This document shows positions 25,816-34,829 of a stretch of 39,141 nt of DNA, one piece after another. The position numbers and the translations under genes were made by a program. The first letter of the stretch is position 1. Every line of letters begins with the position of its first letter. The notes under the pieces are model-generated. The model was not told where the DNA came from and ran no database searches. It was given only the letters and a program-made list of their open reading frames with translations. The DNA comes from an uncultured Acidobacteriaceae bacterium. GTDB taxonomy: Bacteria; Acidobacteriota; Terriglobia; Terriglobales; Acidobacteriaceae. The stretch spans positions 1 through 39,141 of the forward strand of contig CAIWFH010000108.1 of assembly GCA_903911925.1 (NCBI GenBank), read 5' to 3'.

Positions 25816-27708
25816 TCAGGCCAATGTGGCGAGGTCAGCTTTAACCCTGAGCAATGAGTTGGCCTGCCTTTGAGCTTCTACAACATAGAGCTGCGTCAGA
25901 TTAGAGAGCATGAGCATTCGCAACACCTCGTGGTCCTCTCGCTCCCTTATAGAAGCGACAATCTGACTATATGTGTGGACGTAATGACTGATCCGGCTGT
26001 CCAAAGAGTTGCCTGTAGTCTTCAGATAACTGTCACACGCGTCGCGAGCTTCCCGTTCGATCCTGGAGAAGTACCGAGACACTTCGGGTTCCCATCCCTT
26101 CCATGATCTATCCTTCCATTCGTTAATATCGGCGCCAAAAAACCATTCCCAGATTCGCTGTAATACCGGAAGTGTGGGGAGTTCCGGCATGCTTGGTGCA
26201 GGCGGCGCCAATCTGAACTCTATGCCGTCCGATGGCAACTCAGGGATCCGAAGCGTCTCGCCAGTGGCTTTTTCAAGGCGCACATATGTATGCTCGAACG
26301 CTGTGTCGAAGGTCCTCATAGCCGCGAGAACGCGATTCTGAACGTCAGCCAGAATTCCCGCCAATGCGTCCTTCGTAGCGTGGGCTTCAACCCTCAACAT
26401 TCCAGGGCCAGAATTGTACGCAGAAGTGACGGCATCCGTGGTGGACGCCGAGAAGATGGCGTCGCGGATGTTTGCCAAGCTGGACTTGCAGTGGCTGGCG
26501 ACTTCCTTCGACACCGAGTCGAGCGCTTGGTCGCTAATTGATCTCATTCCGCTCTGAAGCGTCAACCGTTGCTGTAGCGTGAAGGCCGGCACATCGGGTA
26601 TGAAGCCGGCGGCGATTCGTTCTTTTCGCTGGTCAAAGCGATCTGCTGCTAGCTTGAGATGGCTCTCAACTCGTCCGAGAGCTTCACATTGCAGCCGGGC
26701 AATCCTTTCCGCGATAGCACTCGCTCTTTCTCGCTTAACCCGGATCTCGAGTTCTCTCTCAAACTCGCGAAACCGCTCAGCCCAAGCCAGTTCCGGAGCG
26801 GAGATATCGCTGGAAGATAGCCTTTCGAGCACGATTCGAGCCGCCACGGGTTGGACCTGAACGCCTTGCAGCTTGAGGCCGTCGCCCAGCCTTCGTCGGA
26901 CGTCGCTTAAGACAGTTTCTCCTACGGCTTCTCTGTCCTTTCCGCGAAAACGATCCATCATCGTGACGACGTAAACGCATCGATGGAGGTATGGCCTAAG
27001 GTAGCCGTTCAGGAAATCGACGAGCTTCAGACTCGCAGGGCTGTACGAAGGGGTCAACACCACCGCACAATCAGCGATAAAGCCGACGACGTGTTTGGTG
27101 ATTTCAGCGTGGCCCGCTTCCGGAGCGTCAAACCCAGGCGTGTCTATAATGACGATTCCATTGGCCAGAAATGGTGAAGGATAGCCGACGCGAATTTCGG
27201 CAATGTCAGCGGCTTTCTCTGGGTCCAACATTACCGTCTCAAGAAGCGCTACAATCTCCGCGACAGGTACGGCAGTCGAGCAAAGAATTATGGGTTGGTC
27301 GTAGTTCTTTCGAAAGTAGACTTCGACTGAAACGTGGGGGCTGTGGTGAATCTTCGTTACGGCTGAAGTGGTCGGGATTGCCCCGGTCGGCAGCAGCTCT
27401 GCTCCGAGAAGCGCGTTGATCAGAGTACTCTTTCCACTGCTAAACTCACCAACAATTGCCAGGTAGATGTTTGGGTCGAGGCGGCGGCTCCTTATCATAC
27501 CGATCTGCTCCTTCAAAAAGGAGCGATCCTCGTCCGGAAGCGAGAAGCGGGACACTGCCGACTCAACGAAGTCGAGACCCCGGTCGCACTTCCTTAGCGC
27601 CGCGGCGACCACGCACGCGTTCGCATAATCATCCCGATCTCGCTGTTCGAGATCGTCTTCACCCACTTGGGCGTCCGTCAGTTGGAGAGTGGCATCCTGC
27701 ATTACCAA
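25816..27708 (-). CDS. dynamin-like GTPase 1 (soluble)
   Basis: A 630-residue protein with a full GTPase domain: G1 GEFSSGKS (residues 87-94) followed by TLINALLG, G2 Thr in IPTTSAVT (about 112-118), G3 IIDTPGFD (DTPG at 189-192) and G4 TMMD (249-252). Helical stalk-like sequence follows. There is no long membrane hairpin; instead a Pro/Trp-rich segment (SMPELPTLPVLQRIWEWFFG) sits where a lipid-binding tip could be. Bacterial dynamin-like proteins oligomerise on membranes and reshape them on GTP hydrolysis. It is the last gene of the operon and its start overlaps the coiled-coil gene by 7 bp. Confidence 0.9.
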   Translation of the reverse strand: MVMQDATLQLTDAQVGEDDLEQRDRDDYANACVVAAALRKCDRGLDFVESAVSRFSLPDEDRSFLKEQIGMIRSRRLDPNIYLAIVGEFSSGKSTLINALLGAELLPTGAIPTTSAVTKIHHSPHVSVEVYFRKNYDQPIILCSTAVPVAEIVALLETVMLDPEKAADIAEIRVGYPSPFLANGIVIIDTPGFDAPEAGHAEITKHVVGFIADCAVVLTPSYSPASLKLVDFLNGYLRPYLHRCVYVVTMMDRFRGKDREAVGETVLSDVRRRLGDGLKLQGVQVQPVAARIVLERLSSSDISAPELAWAERFREFERELEIRVKRERASAIAERIARLQCEALGRVESHLKLAADRFDQRKERIAAGFIPDVPAFTLQQRLTLQSGMRSISDQALDSVSKEVASHCKSSLANIRDAIFSASTTDAVTSAYNSGPGMLRVEAHATKDALAGILADVQNRVLAAMRTFDTAFEHTYVRLEKATGETLRIPELPSDGIEFRLAPPAPSMPELPTLPVLQRIWEWFFGADINEWKDRSWKGWEPEVSRYFSRIEREARDACDSYLKTTGNSLDSRISHYVHTYSQIVASIREREDHEVLRMLMLSNLTQLYVVEAQRQANSLLRVKADLATLA

Positions 27709-28526
27709 TGCCGCCAGAGCAGCAGCACAATGCCGAGGACGACGGCACCTTCAACGAAATACAGTCTGAACAGCAAGGTCCGACTCCGTTTGTGTTCTGC
27801 CTCGGCACCGCTCCGTATCTGCTGCTGTGCCCGGGCCAAGCGTTGCATGAGCAGTTGCACTCCTGTGTCCACGGCCTTTAGAATTTCGCTCGTGCTTGCG
27901 GCGGTCTGCTCACTAACCACGTTCTCAATTCGAGCTTGGCTGGTCGTTAGACGTTGCGTTAACTCGGAGACTGAAACTACTAGCTGCTTGCGCACGCTTT
28001 CCTCGCCCAAGCGAATCCCCTCCAGCGCCCGTTTCGAAGAGTCCGTAGTGTTGGTCTGGATGTTCGAGGCGGTTTTCAAAAGCTGTTCGCCCAGATCCTT
28101 CTGAAGAGCCGTGATCATCTGGCCGACCTTGTCGACTCTCGCATCGAGCCGGCCTGTCGCCTTATCCATGTTCTCTTCAAGTTCCCGCATGCGGCGCGCT
28201 GCACTTGACGCTTGTTCAGCAGCTACCGTTACTGCCTGTCCTCCAAGTTGGGTCAGACGTGTCGTCGCCTCCTCCAGCGAGGCTTGTGCTTTCTCCACCG
28301 TACTCGCGGTCGTGGCCGCGGCCTCATCGTGCTCAGTGGCAATCAAATGTCGCAGGTGGCCCAGCGTCGCAGTAGCCTCGGTGACCGAGCCGGCAGCGGC
28401 CGACAGGATCGCTGTCAAAGCGTCGAATTCCTTCTTGGACGTGTCCGCACCAGCGAGCGATTTGGCCAGCAGGCGAACAGCCTCCTCAGCCTTAAGCACA
28501 TCGGTCCGCCTTTGATCCTCAGTCAT
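27702..28526 (-). CDS. coiled-coil protein with C-terminal membrane anchor
   Basis: A protein of about 274 residues, almost wholly helical, rich in Ala, Thr, Glu and Gln with few prolines or aromatics, as in long coiled coils (for example QASSAARRMRELEENMDKAT and GEESVRKQLVVSVSELTQRL). The only hydrophobic segment is at the very end (LYFVEGAVVLGIVLLLWRHW), so it is tail-anchored with the coil in the cytoplasm. ATG 28,526 overlaps the upstream stop by 8 bp and is preferred to ATG 28,550. It could tether or space the GTPases at the membrane, in the manner of methyl-accepting or LeoC-like partners; this is an inference. Confidence 0.75.
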   Translation of the reverse strand: MTEDQRRTDVLKAEEAVRLLAKSLAGADTSKKEFDALTAILSAAAGSVTEATATLGHLRHLIATEHDEAAATTASTVEKAQASLEEATTRLTQLGGQAVTVAAEQASSAARRMRELEENMDKATGRLDARVDKVGQMITALQKDLGEQLLKTASNIQTNTTDSSKRALEGIRLGEESVRKQLVVSVSELTQRLTTSQARIENVVSEQTAASTSEILKAVDTGVQLLMQRLARAQQQIRSGAEAEHKRSRTLLFRLYFVEGAVVLGIVLLLWRHW

Positions 28527-29907
28527 TTGCCCATTTCTCCATTCCATCACTCGCCAGCAGATCGGTGAGGATGATCATTAGTGCGTTGTGGTGCACTTCT
28601 CCAAATTCGGAAGCATGCCCGTAACAGAGGCGAGCGACGTCCAAATCACTCCAGACCAAGAGCGTGGCTCTCAAGACTGAATCGATCCGGTCTCCAATAA
28701 AGCGGTCTCCAAACCGAATCAATTCGTGTGCGACACTCAACGCTGTGATCGAACCTACATATGGTGCTAAGCCTTGCAGCCCAAGGAGAAGTTCTTCCTC
28801 GGCGCCGGTTCCGGGCCTGTCAGTCACAAGTCTCAACAGGCCTAGAACCATGATCACTTCTGGATTGGTAAGGTATTCGCAACGGATGCGAGACAGCGGT
28901 CGCGCCATCTGGTGAATTTCAGCGAGGGACCGGAGATCTGAGAGCGTGTGAAATAGCGTGAGATCTTCCTCGGATGAAAGCATCGCCCGGAATTGCAGTT
29001 CATCCGCGAGTTGCCGTCCGTATCCAAACATAACGACCGCCCTGGCGGCAGCAGTGGCAAGTACTTGGTGTGGTGACCAGAAACTTGCTCCAGAAAACAC
29101 GCTGAGTGCAGCAAATACGGCGATATCTGATACACGACCATCCTGTGGGGCGCAGACTCGGTCTGGAATAATATCGAATGGCACGCTCGCGCGTGTGACA
29201 ATGCGCAACACCATCGACACCAGCAGATACAGCGCGTATCCGCTTGTGCTCGAAAGCCGCTCTGCCACGATTCGGTCATCGATTGCTCCGAGCCAATCGA
29301 CCACGGCTTGAGCCGACGGGTGGCCAAGAATTGTGGCTCCAGAGATGGCATCGCTTTCGGTGGGCGTTATCCGATTCAACTCGATCCCGATACAATCCGT
29401 GATCTCACTCAGGCGCGTGACGGAAAGCCGATTCAAGTACTCACTGATTTCACGTAGGGCTCTAGCCAGTAACGCCGTGAATAGATGGTGTTCGCAATCC
29501 CATTGATCTTCGGAGCAGGTGTCGGCGAGGCCCCGCGCCGCGAGGACAGCAACCGCGCCTGGCGTCGTCGCCTCTCCCGACGGGCCCGCTAGCGCACCCA
29601 GCCTCCTGAAGCACTCCTGGAGACTTCGGGGCTCAATTGCGGGGTGAACAGCGGTTCGTACGCGGGAATCCTGCCAATCCACCTGCCCCAGAATCGTCGT
29701 GATAGTGTCCTGTTCACCTTCGGGCAGAGCGTGCTCGATGCGCCACAAGGTGTTTCGGAAAGCAAGCTCACGGACAGTCGCCTGCTCTATCCGCACATCA
29801 CCGTCTTCAGACAGAGCGATAACTTGATCCAGCCAGCGGCTCACACCGGCGCTATCGCCAAGAGGTAACTCATCGAAGCCGGCGAGGAACGTGACAGGGT
29901 CAAGCAT
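28519..29907 (-). CDS. uncharacterised helical protein of dynamin operon
   Basis: A 462-residue protein I cannot assign. It is alpha-helical with many Leu/Ala-rich stretches that resemble armadillo-type or all-helical scaffolds (VDWLGAIDDRIVAERLSSTS, IAVFAALSVFSGASFW, LLLGLQGLAPYVGSITALSV). One central region (ALYLLVSMVLRIV) is hydrophobic enough to be membrane-facing. No catalytic motif is visible. The gene overlaps both neighbours by 8 bp, so it is an obligate part of the operon and probably a structural partner of the GTPases. Confidence 0.65.
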   Translation of the reverse strand: MLDPVTFLAGFDELPLGDSAGVSRWLDQVIALSEDGDVRIEQATVRELAFRNTLWRIEHALPEGEQDTITTILGQVDWQDSRVRTAVHPAIEPRSLQECFRRLGALAGPSGEATTPGAVAVLAARGLADTCSEDQWDCEHHLFTALLARALREISEYLNRLSVTRLSEITDCIGIELNRITPTESDAISGATILGHPSAQAVVDWLGAIDDRIVAERLSSTSGYALYLLVSMVLRIVTRASVPFDIIPDRVCAPQDGRVSDIAVFAALSVFSGASFWSPHQVLATAAARAVVMFGYGRQLADELQFRAMLSSEEDLTLFHTLSDLRSLAEIHQMARPLSRIRCEYLTNPEVIMVLGLLRLVTDRPGTGAEEELLLGLQGLAPYVGSITALSVAHELIRFGDRFIGDRIDSVLRATLLVWSDLDVARLCYGHASEFGEVHHNALMIILTDLLASDGMEKWAND

Positions 29908-30841
29908 TTAGGGCCGGCACTCCCTTGCCAAGTGTATTGGCTCGACCGACCAAGATAACCAAGCGCACCAGTTGATCGCGAATTGCGCTGTCCGACCGTT
30001 TCCATCCGACTGAACCAATTACGGCAAGAACCGCAAGTAGAAACGGCCCCGAGAGCAGAAAAGCAAGCGTGGAAGATGCGGCGGTATACGTAGCAAATGG
30101 GAGCGTAACCCCGATGAGCAAGGTGATCGCCTTCATCGCTGTCGTGAGGGCCAGGAACGGCGCGAAACCCAAGCTACCCACGACGAGGCTCGCAATTGCT
30201 GTGCTCGACGAGGTCTTCAGAAAACTAAGCAGCGCCTTGGCCGACAACTCTTCGATCCCTGTCGCCTTGCGAATTGCGTCTGCGTCCGCTGCGCTAATAC
30301 GGCTTAGCTCCTCGCGCAAAAGAGCCTCGAGCCGGTCCGCATTACCGGATGACACCTTCGCCAAAGTCGCCTTGATTTGATCCACCAAATCCCGCACGCA
30401 TGCTTCAAATACCGCATTTTCGAGTGTCAGCGGCGACGCATGGGTGGTTGAATCGATCTTAAACGATTTCGCGGCACGAAGGACTACGGCGCAGGCAACC
30501 GCGGTGGTATTGCGTCCCGATGGGAGTTCAGCAAGATCGACGAGATGGCGGCGCAGCCGTGATTGTATTTCAGCGTCCGGCAAGAGTTCTAGTTCCTTTT
30601 GTGCCAGTTCGATAGTCTTTTCCACTTCCGAGAGCGGACGGTTGGTTGCAGCGCCAATCGGGGTACCGACAATCGGATAGCGCCCCAGAAGTGGAAGCGT
30701 GCCGAAAAAACCTTTGACCTTGCCCACGAAGTCGGCACAGCCGCAACGAAGCAGTGTCGCGGTGTTAAAGACGTTCAGCTGCGCGACAAGTTTCACTGCC
30801 TCTTCGCGGGGCAGAGTTTCGAGACCAGCAATGAATAGCAT
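29900..30841 (-). CDS. membrane protein with C-terminal hydrophobic hairpin
   Basis: A 313-residue protein. The first 200 residues are soluble and helical (VEKTIELAQKELELLPDAEI and ADRLEALLREELSRISAADA). The region 215-285 is strongly hydrophobic with two or three membrane-length stretches (TAIASLVVGSLGFAPFLAL, AITLLIGVTLPFATYTAA, GPFLLAVLAVIGSVGW). The order recalls YaaW/ubiquinol-cytochrome-c-chaperone-like proteins and pore-forming toxins, but I cannot confirm either. A GGAGGGG lies ten bases before the ATG. If the operon kills or permeabilises cells, this is the likeliest pore or membrane effector. Confidence 0.65.
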   Translation of the reverse strand: MLFIAGLETLPREEAVKLVAQLNVFNTATLLRCGCADFVGKVKGFFGTLPLLGRYPIVGTPIGAATNRPLSEVEKTIELAQKELELLPDAEIQSRLRRHLVDLAELPSGRNTTAVACAVVLRAAKSFKIDSTTHASPLTLENAVFEACVRDLVDQIKATLAKVSSGNADRLEALLREELSRISAADADAIRKATGIEELSAKALLSFLKTSSSTAIASLVVGSLGFAPFLALTTAMKAITLLIGVTLPFATYTAASSTLAFLLSGPFLLAVLAVIGSVGWKRSDSAIRDQLVRLVILVGRANTLGKGVPALNA

Positions 30842-30847
30842 CTATTC

Positions 30848-30940
30848 TTATCCCCTCCGGAATGTTCCCACAAGAGGCGCGAATTCACTCCGGACGTATA
30901 TCCGCGCGGTGGGGGGTACGCTCCGAATCGAGTCGACCAT
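30848..30940 (-). CDS. possible 30-residue ORF between GTPase 2 and the hairpin protein
   Basis: It fills most of the only wide gap in the operon. ATG 30,940 stands two bases after the upstream stop at 30,943, and the ORF ends six bases before the next start. The peptide is basic and Val/Pro-rich (MVDSIRSVPPTARIYVRSEF, then a short tail). Its last codons overlap the next gene's ribosome site, so it may serve to couple translation rather than encode a working protein. Confidence 0.35.
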   Translation of the reverse strand: MVDSIRSVPPTARIYVRSEFAPLVGTFRRG

Positions 30941-30942
30941 TT

Positions 30943-32886
30943 CTATCCTCTCGCCAACAATCCGATCTGCGATGCGATTTCATCGATCTTGGCGCGGAGG
31001 ATATTGAGTTCAGACCAGGACTCGCGACGCGCGCATTCGCCCACACCGATCTCCTGGATGCGACCTTGGAATGAATCGATCATTGCTCTTGCGGGGTTGG
31101 TTGTGTCTTCTGCCATCCGCCCGACGCAACTGCGCAGTCCGTCTATGACGCGGTCAAATTCCAGCGCGACTGATCCGGCGACCGCCCCCGCAATCTCCTT
31201 CGATTGATCCCGAATTGCATCGGCCGTGGCTTTTGCCAGCCCGCGACCATTTGTCGATAACATGGAGGTGATGCGGGAATGAGAGTACATCGTAGCCCCA
31301 CCGCACGCCAAGGGAACGGTTAGGAGGATGGGTAGATGGAGGAAAACCGATACAACAGCCGATGAGGTAACAGCTACCGCAAGGGCGGTATAGAAGATGG
31401 ACGAAATGCCCTGTGAGCCCTCCGGCGGCGGTCGGACGATTGTGAAATCCACGCCAGTCGACTCCAGATCGGTCAGACGGAGCTTCGATTCAATGCGCGT
31501 GAAAAGACCGTTGGGAGTCTCAATTCCCTCCAAGTCCAGCCGAATACGCAGTTCGCGAATCACGCAGGTGAAATCTTCAATCGGGAGTGCAAGGTTTCTA
31601 TCGAACTCGTCGCAGCTTTTGCCGATTGAAGGCAGGAGTTCTGTTTCAGCCCACTCGTGATACGCCTGTTTCAGCTTCCGTTCGACTAGCGCAATGTCGC
31701 GGAGCCGCGCGCGCTCGGCGCTTGCCGGCGACAAGGACGCCGAAATGCTATCAATGATGGTTGGATTGGACCGGTTCCGGTTCTCAATCACCGACGCCTG
31801 ATCCAGGAGAAAATTCTGCACTCGCTGCAACGCAACTTCACACGTGGTCTCTTGGAACTGGCTGGCCTGAGACAAAATAAGATGCCGCTTCTGGTCCACC
31901 GTCGCTAACGCGGACGAGAGAGTGAGCGACTGCCGCTCGAGGTCGGCCTGCTGATCTAACGCAACAACGCCGGCCTGTTCGAGGGTTCTCCGGATCGCTT
32001 CAAGTTCGAGCCGAGCGGTTGCAACCAGCTTAATTGCCTTAGCCCGCTTTTGATTGGCGCCGACGTAGTCGGCAATCGCGCATCGCAGCGCATCGATCCC
32101 AGAACGCTGCACCAAACCAAGATCCTGGCCTTCCGCACCTTCGAGTGCCCACATGCCGCTGACGAAAAAGACCGCCTGTCCAGGAACTGTGGTGCAAGGC
32201 TGCAGAAGCGCCGCAGAACGCAGTTCGAGTCCTCTCATGTCCTCCGGACTGATGGCGTCTGAATGATTGCAGACGAACAGAATCTCCGTGAGCCCTAGGT
32301 GCGCGGCCGACTCAATCAAGGCAAGATCGGCCTTAGATGCCAAGGCGCGGCAGGAGAGGACAAGTAGGACCAAATCGGCAGTCTCGAGTTCCTGGCGAGG
32401 TGTTCCATCCTCGCGGGAAGAAGCCGGAACCTCGACGAACTCTACGCCGTTCTTGCATAGGGCCAGCGGCCATTGCAACTCCAGACTGTCCGTTTCCGCC
32501 GGAGACTCGAGATTTGCGAACTCTACGTCACCGACCGCTCCGTCCCCGTTGCGCACGGTGGCCCTTTTTTCTTCGCCCCACTTCAGCCAAATCGGTCCAC
32601 TTGAGACAGGCACCACAGGCATCGGCAAAATGGGAAACCCGATCAAGCTGTTTAATATGCAGGTCTTTCCAGATTTCGGCGTTCCTATGATCGCGACTCG
32701 AAAGCCAGTACTCCGCAAAGTGCTCCCGTCCCGCCTCCTATCGACACCAACTCGGTTGTGCAATTCACATCGCCGTCCTGCCAGTTTGAGAAGGGCCGTA
32801 ATGCGATCCGACCACACATCTTCGATTACCGAGTCTCCGCCAGAGCGCGAGTTCGGGCCGCCGACTTGATTGTTTGTGCCGTTCAC
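30943..32886 (-). CDS. dynamin-like GTPase 2 with degenerate G motifs
   Basis: A 647-residue protein with an intact P-loop, IIGTPKSGKTCILNSLIG (G1 at 68-75). The G2 Thr is missing (VPVSSGP). G3 is EVPA instead of DTPG (about 152-155). G4 reads NHSD (207-210). A long coiled-coil middle follows (LERQSLTLSSALATVDQKRH). A double hydrophobic segment (IFYTALAVAVTSSAVVSVFL, then LPILLTVPLACGGATMY) lies around residue 500, like the membrane paddle of other family members. It may bind GTP but hydrolyse it poorly and act as a regulatory partner. The start overlaps the upstream stop by 4 bp (ATGA). Confidence 0.8.
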   Translation of the reverse strand: MNGTNNQVGGPNSRSGGDSVIEDVWSDRITALLKLAGRRCELHNRVGVDRRRDGSTLRSTGFRVAIIGTPKSGKTCILNSLIGFPILPMPVVPVSSGPIWLKWGEEKRATVRNGDGAVGDVEFANLESPAETDSLELQWPLALCKNGVEFVEVPASSREDGTPRQELETADLVLLVLSCRALASKADLALIESAAHLGLTEILFVCNHSDAISPEDMRGLELRSAALLQPCTTVPGQAVFFVSGMWALEGAEGQDLGLVQRSGIDALRCAIADYVGANQKRAKAIKLVATARLELEAIRRTLEQAGVVALDQQADLERQSLTLSSALATVDQKRHLILSQASQFQETTCEVALQRVQNFLLDQASVIENRNRSNPTIIDSISASLSPASAERARLRDIALVERKLKQAYHEWAETELLPSIGKSCDEFDRNLALPIEDFTCVIRELRIRLDLEGIETPNGLFTRIESKLRLTDLESTGVDFTIVRPPPEGSQGISSIFYTALAVAVTSSAVVSVFLHLPILLTVPLACGGATMYSHSRITSMLSTNGRGLAKATADAIRDQSKEIAGAVAGSVALEFDRVIDGLRSCVGRMAEDTTNPARAMIDSFQGRIQEIGVGECARRESWSELNILRAKIDEIASQIGLLARG

Positions 32887-34829
32887 GCGGCACCAACTTC
32901 CTCGGCGAAGTCCGCCAACTTTCGCTTGATTACCACGAGCTCGCTTCCGATCACATTCATCCGTTGTCGTGTGATTTCCACGCTGTCCTCTCCCGCCCGT
33001 TTCTCCGCTAATACTGAATCCAACTCACCGCGAATGATGCCAATCTGGCGCCGAAGTTCCTCGTCGATACTCTCGCCAACTCGACCAAAAGTCGTATCGA
33101 CCTTGGCCACTGCGTCACTTACCATTTTGTCCCGGTCGCGCTCGATCTGGGCACCGAACTCTCGGGCGATGTTCTCCTTGAATTCGGAACGCTTAGTCTC
33201 GATCTGGAACAGTGTGACAAGTGCCGTAACGATCAGAGCGAGTATCCCGATGATCGGGTGCGCTGCAAAGAGAAATCCAACTCCGGACAGGGCGCCAACT
33301 ACCCCGGGTGCCGCTACCGAGAGGATGGCCTGCATAACGAAAGCTTCCATTGATGCGCCCCCAGTGACCCCAATCGATCCCGGAGCCTCGCCAAAGTCAC
33401 GGTCTAGTATCTTGTTGGCCGCCGTGTCAAATTGGCGGATTTCCTCGGCCAAATCCTTGGTGCGCTCTTTAAGAAAAGCCTCGACCATCTCTTTCATAGG
33501 GCCCTGTGCCCAGGTGCGGGTTTCGTTCGCAATCCGATCTCTAAGGGCAATGACGATTGGTTCGGCCTCCTTTTTTAGGGTCTCCTCGCTAAAGAAACCG
33601 AAAAATCCGAGATTCACTGGTTGAGCTTCAGCCCATGCTGGCAATCCGTCGATCGTTCGTCTCAAGAATCCACGCATCTCCTCGCCGACACGGAGCGTGA
33701 GTTCTTTCGAAATTATGCCGAACCTAGCGAGTATCAGCCGCCGAGCCATTTCGAGGCGCTGTAGTGGCTCCTGTTTGCTACGATAACGCGCCTCCAAATC
33801 TTCGAGCCCTCTCGATAACAACGCAAGGCGCTCAGGAATGATGTCTTGCCCGACACGAATGTGAGCCTCAAGTTGTTGCGCGGCCCCCAGGAGTTTGGCT
33901 TTTCCGCGCTCATGCGTAAGAAAGCGATGGAGTGCCTTTTCGAACTCCGGCAAATGAGAAGCGCTAACCCGTGCTTCATCCGAGTCGAGGCGGCCTTCCA
34001 ATGCTCGAAGAGCACTTGTGAAGAAAACCCGGTCTTTCGATAGGTTCGTGTGCTTTGCAAGTACACCCAACACGTAATTGACCAATGCCGGCCGCTCCTT
34101 TGCACGGACAGCGTCGAAGTGATTGCAGACCAGGAAAACAGCCGAATGGAGGGAAGTCACGTGCTGAAGTGCGGAGACCTCCTGCATCCCGAGAGCGGCG
34201 TTTGAAGATGTGAGGAATACTGCAGCGTCTACTTCCGGCAAGTAATCCAGGGTGATCTTTGCCCGACTCTCCGCTTCATTGAGCCCTGGCGAGTCGATCA
34301 AGGTTACGCCATGGCGGCATAGGTCGACTTCGTAGAAGACCTCAGCTAGGTCATATTGACAATCTTGTTGTGCCAAATCCTGCTCGTAGTCCTTGATTCG
34401 AATCTCTTCATGGAGATCTTCAATGCTAATCTGCCGCGGGCCGTCGTGACCATTCATGTGCTCTTTCTTGTAGTGCAGCAGGGCGCGAGGAGGACAACCG
34501 AATTTGATCTCTGTCACGAATGCGGTCGCAGGTGGAGCTGCGGTGTAGAGGATGTCCGCGCCGAGCAGCGCGTTTATAAACGTACTCTTGCCAGTCTTGA
34601 AGTTGCCGATGACCAGGACCTTGAACTGGTCTGCATTCACCCGCTCCTGGAGTCGACCAAGCTCTTCTAAGAAGCCCGCTATGTGAAGATCGAATGTTGC
34701 TGCCCGGAGTTGGCACAAAAGCTCAAGAAGACGCGCGCGCCTTTGCTCGTACCCCTCGTACTCCATCAATGAATCGGGGATACCTTGGCATCCGTTCGTC
34801 TGCAGCGGTTCATCCACTAACTGATCCAC
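32883..34829 (-). CDS. dynamin-like GTPase 3 with membrane hairpin
   Basis: A 648-residue protein with G1 IGNFKTGKS (GxxxxGKS at 75-82) followed by TFINALLG, G2 in PPATAFVT, G3 LIDSPGLNE (179-182) and G4 NHFD (236-239). A Gly/Ala/Ile-rich double hydrophobic stretch (residues about 495-543, with HPIIGILALIVTALVTLF) follows, then a coiled-coil end (VEITRQRMNVIGSELVVIKR). This is the standard plan of bacterial dynamin-like proteins such as Nostoc BDLP. It overlaps GTPase 4 upstream by 13 bp and GTPase 2 downstream by 4 bp. It shares the NHxD G4 with GTPase 2, so these two are probably an old duplicate pair. Confidence 0.9.
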   Translation of the reverse strand: MDQLVDEPLQTNGCQGIPDSLMEYEGYEQRRARLLELLCQLRAATFDLHIAGFLEELGRLQERVNADQFKVLVIGNFKTGKSTFINALLGADILYTAAPPATAFVTEIKFGCPPRALLHYKKEHMNGHDGPRQISIEDLHEEIRIKDYEQDLAQQDCQYDLAEVFYEVDLCRHGVTLIDSPGLNEAESRAKITLDYLPEVDAAVFLTSSNAALGMQEVSALQHVTSLHSAVFLVCNHFDAVRAKERPALVNYVLGVLAKHTNLSKDRVFFTSALRALEGRLDSDEARVSASHLPEFEKALHRFLTHERGKAKLLGAAQQLEAHIRVGQDIIPERLALLSRGLEDLEARYRSKQEPLQRLEMARRLILARFGIISKELTLRVGEEMRGFLRRTIDGLPAWAEAQPVNLGFFGFFSEETLKKEAEPIVIALRDRIANETRTWAQGPMKEMVEAFLKERTKDLAEEIRQFDTAANKILDRDFGEAPGSIGVTGGASMEAFVMQAILSVAAPGVVGALSGVGFLFAAHPIIGILALIVTALVTLFQIETKRSEFKENIAREFGAQIERDRDKMVSDAVAKVDTTFGRVGESIDEELRRQIGIIRGELDSVLAEKRAGEDSVEITRQRMNVIGSELVVIKRKLADFAEEVGAA

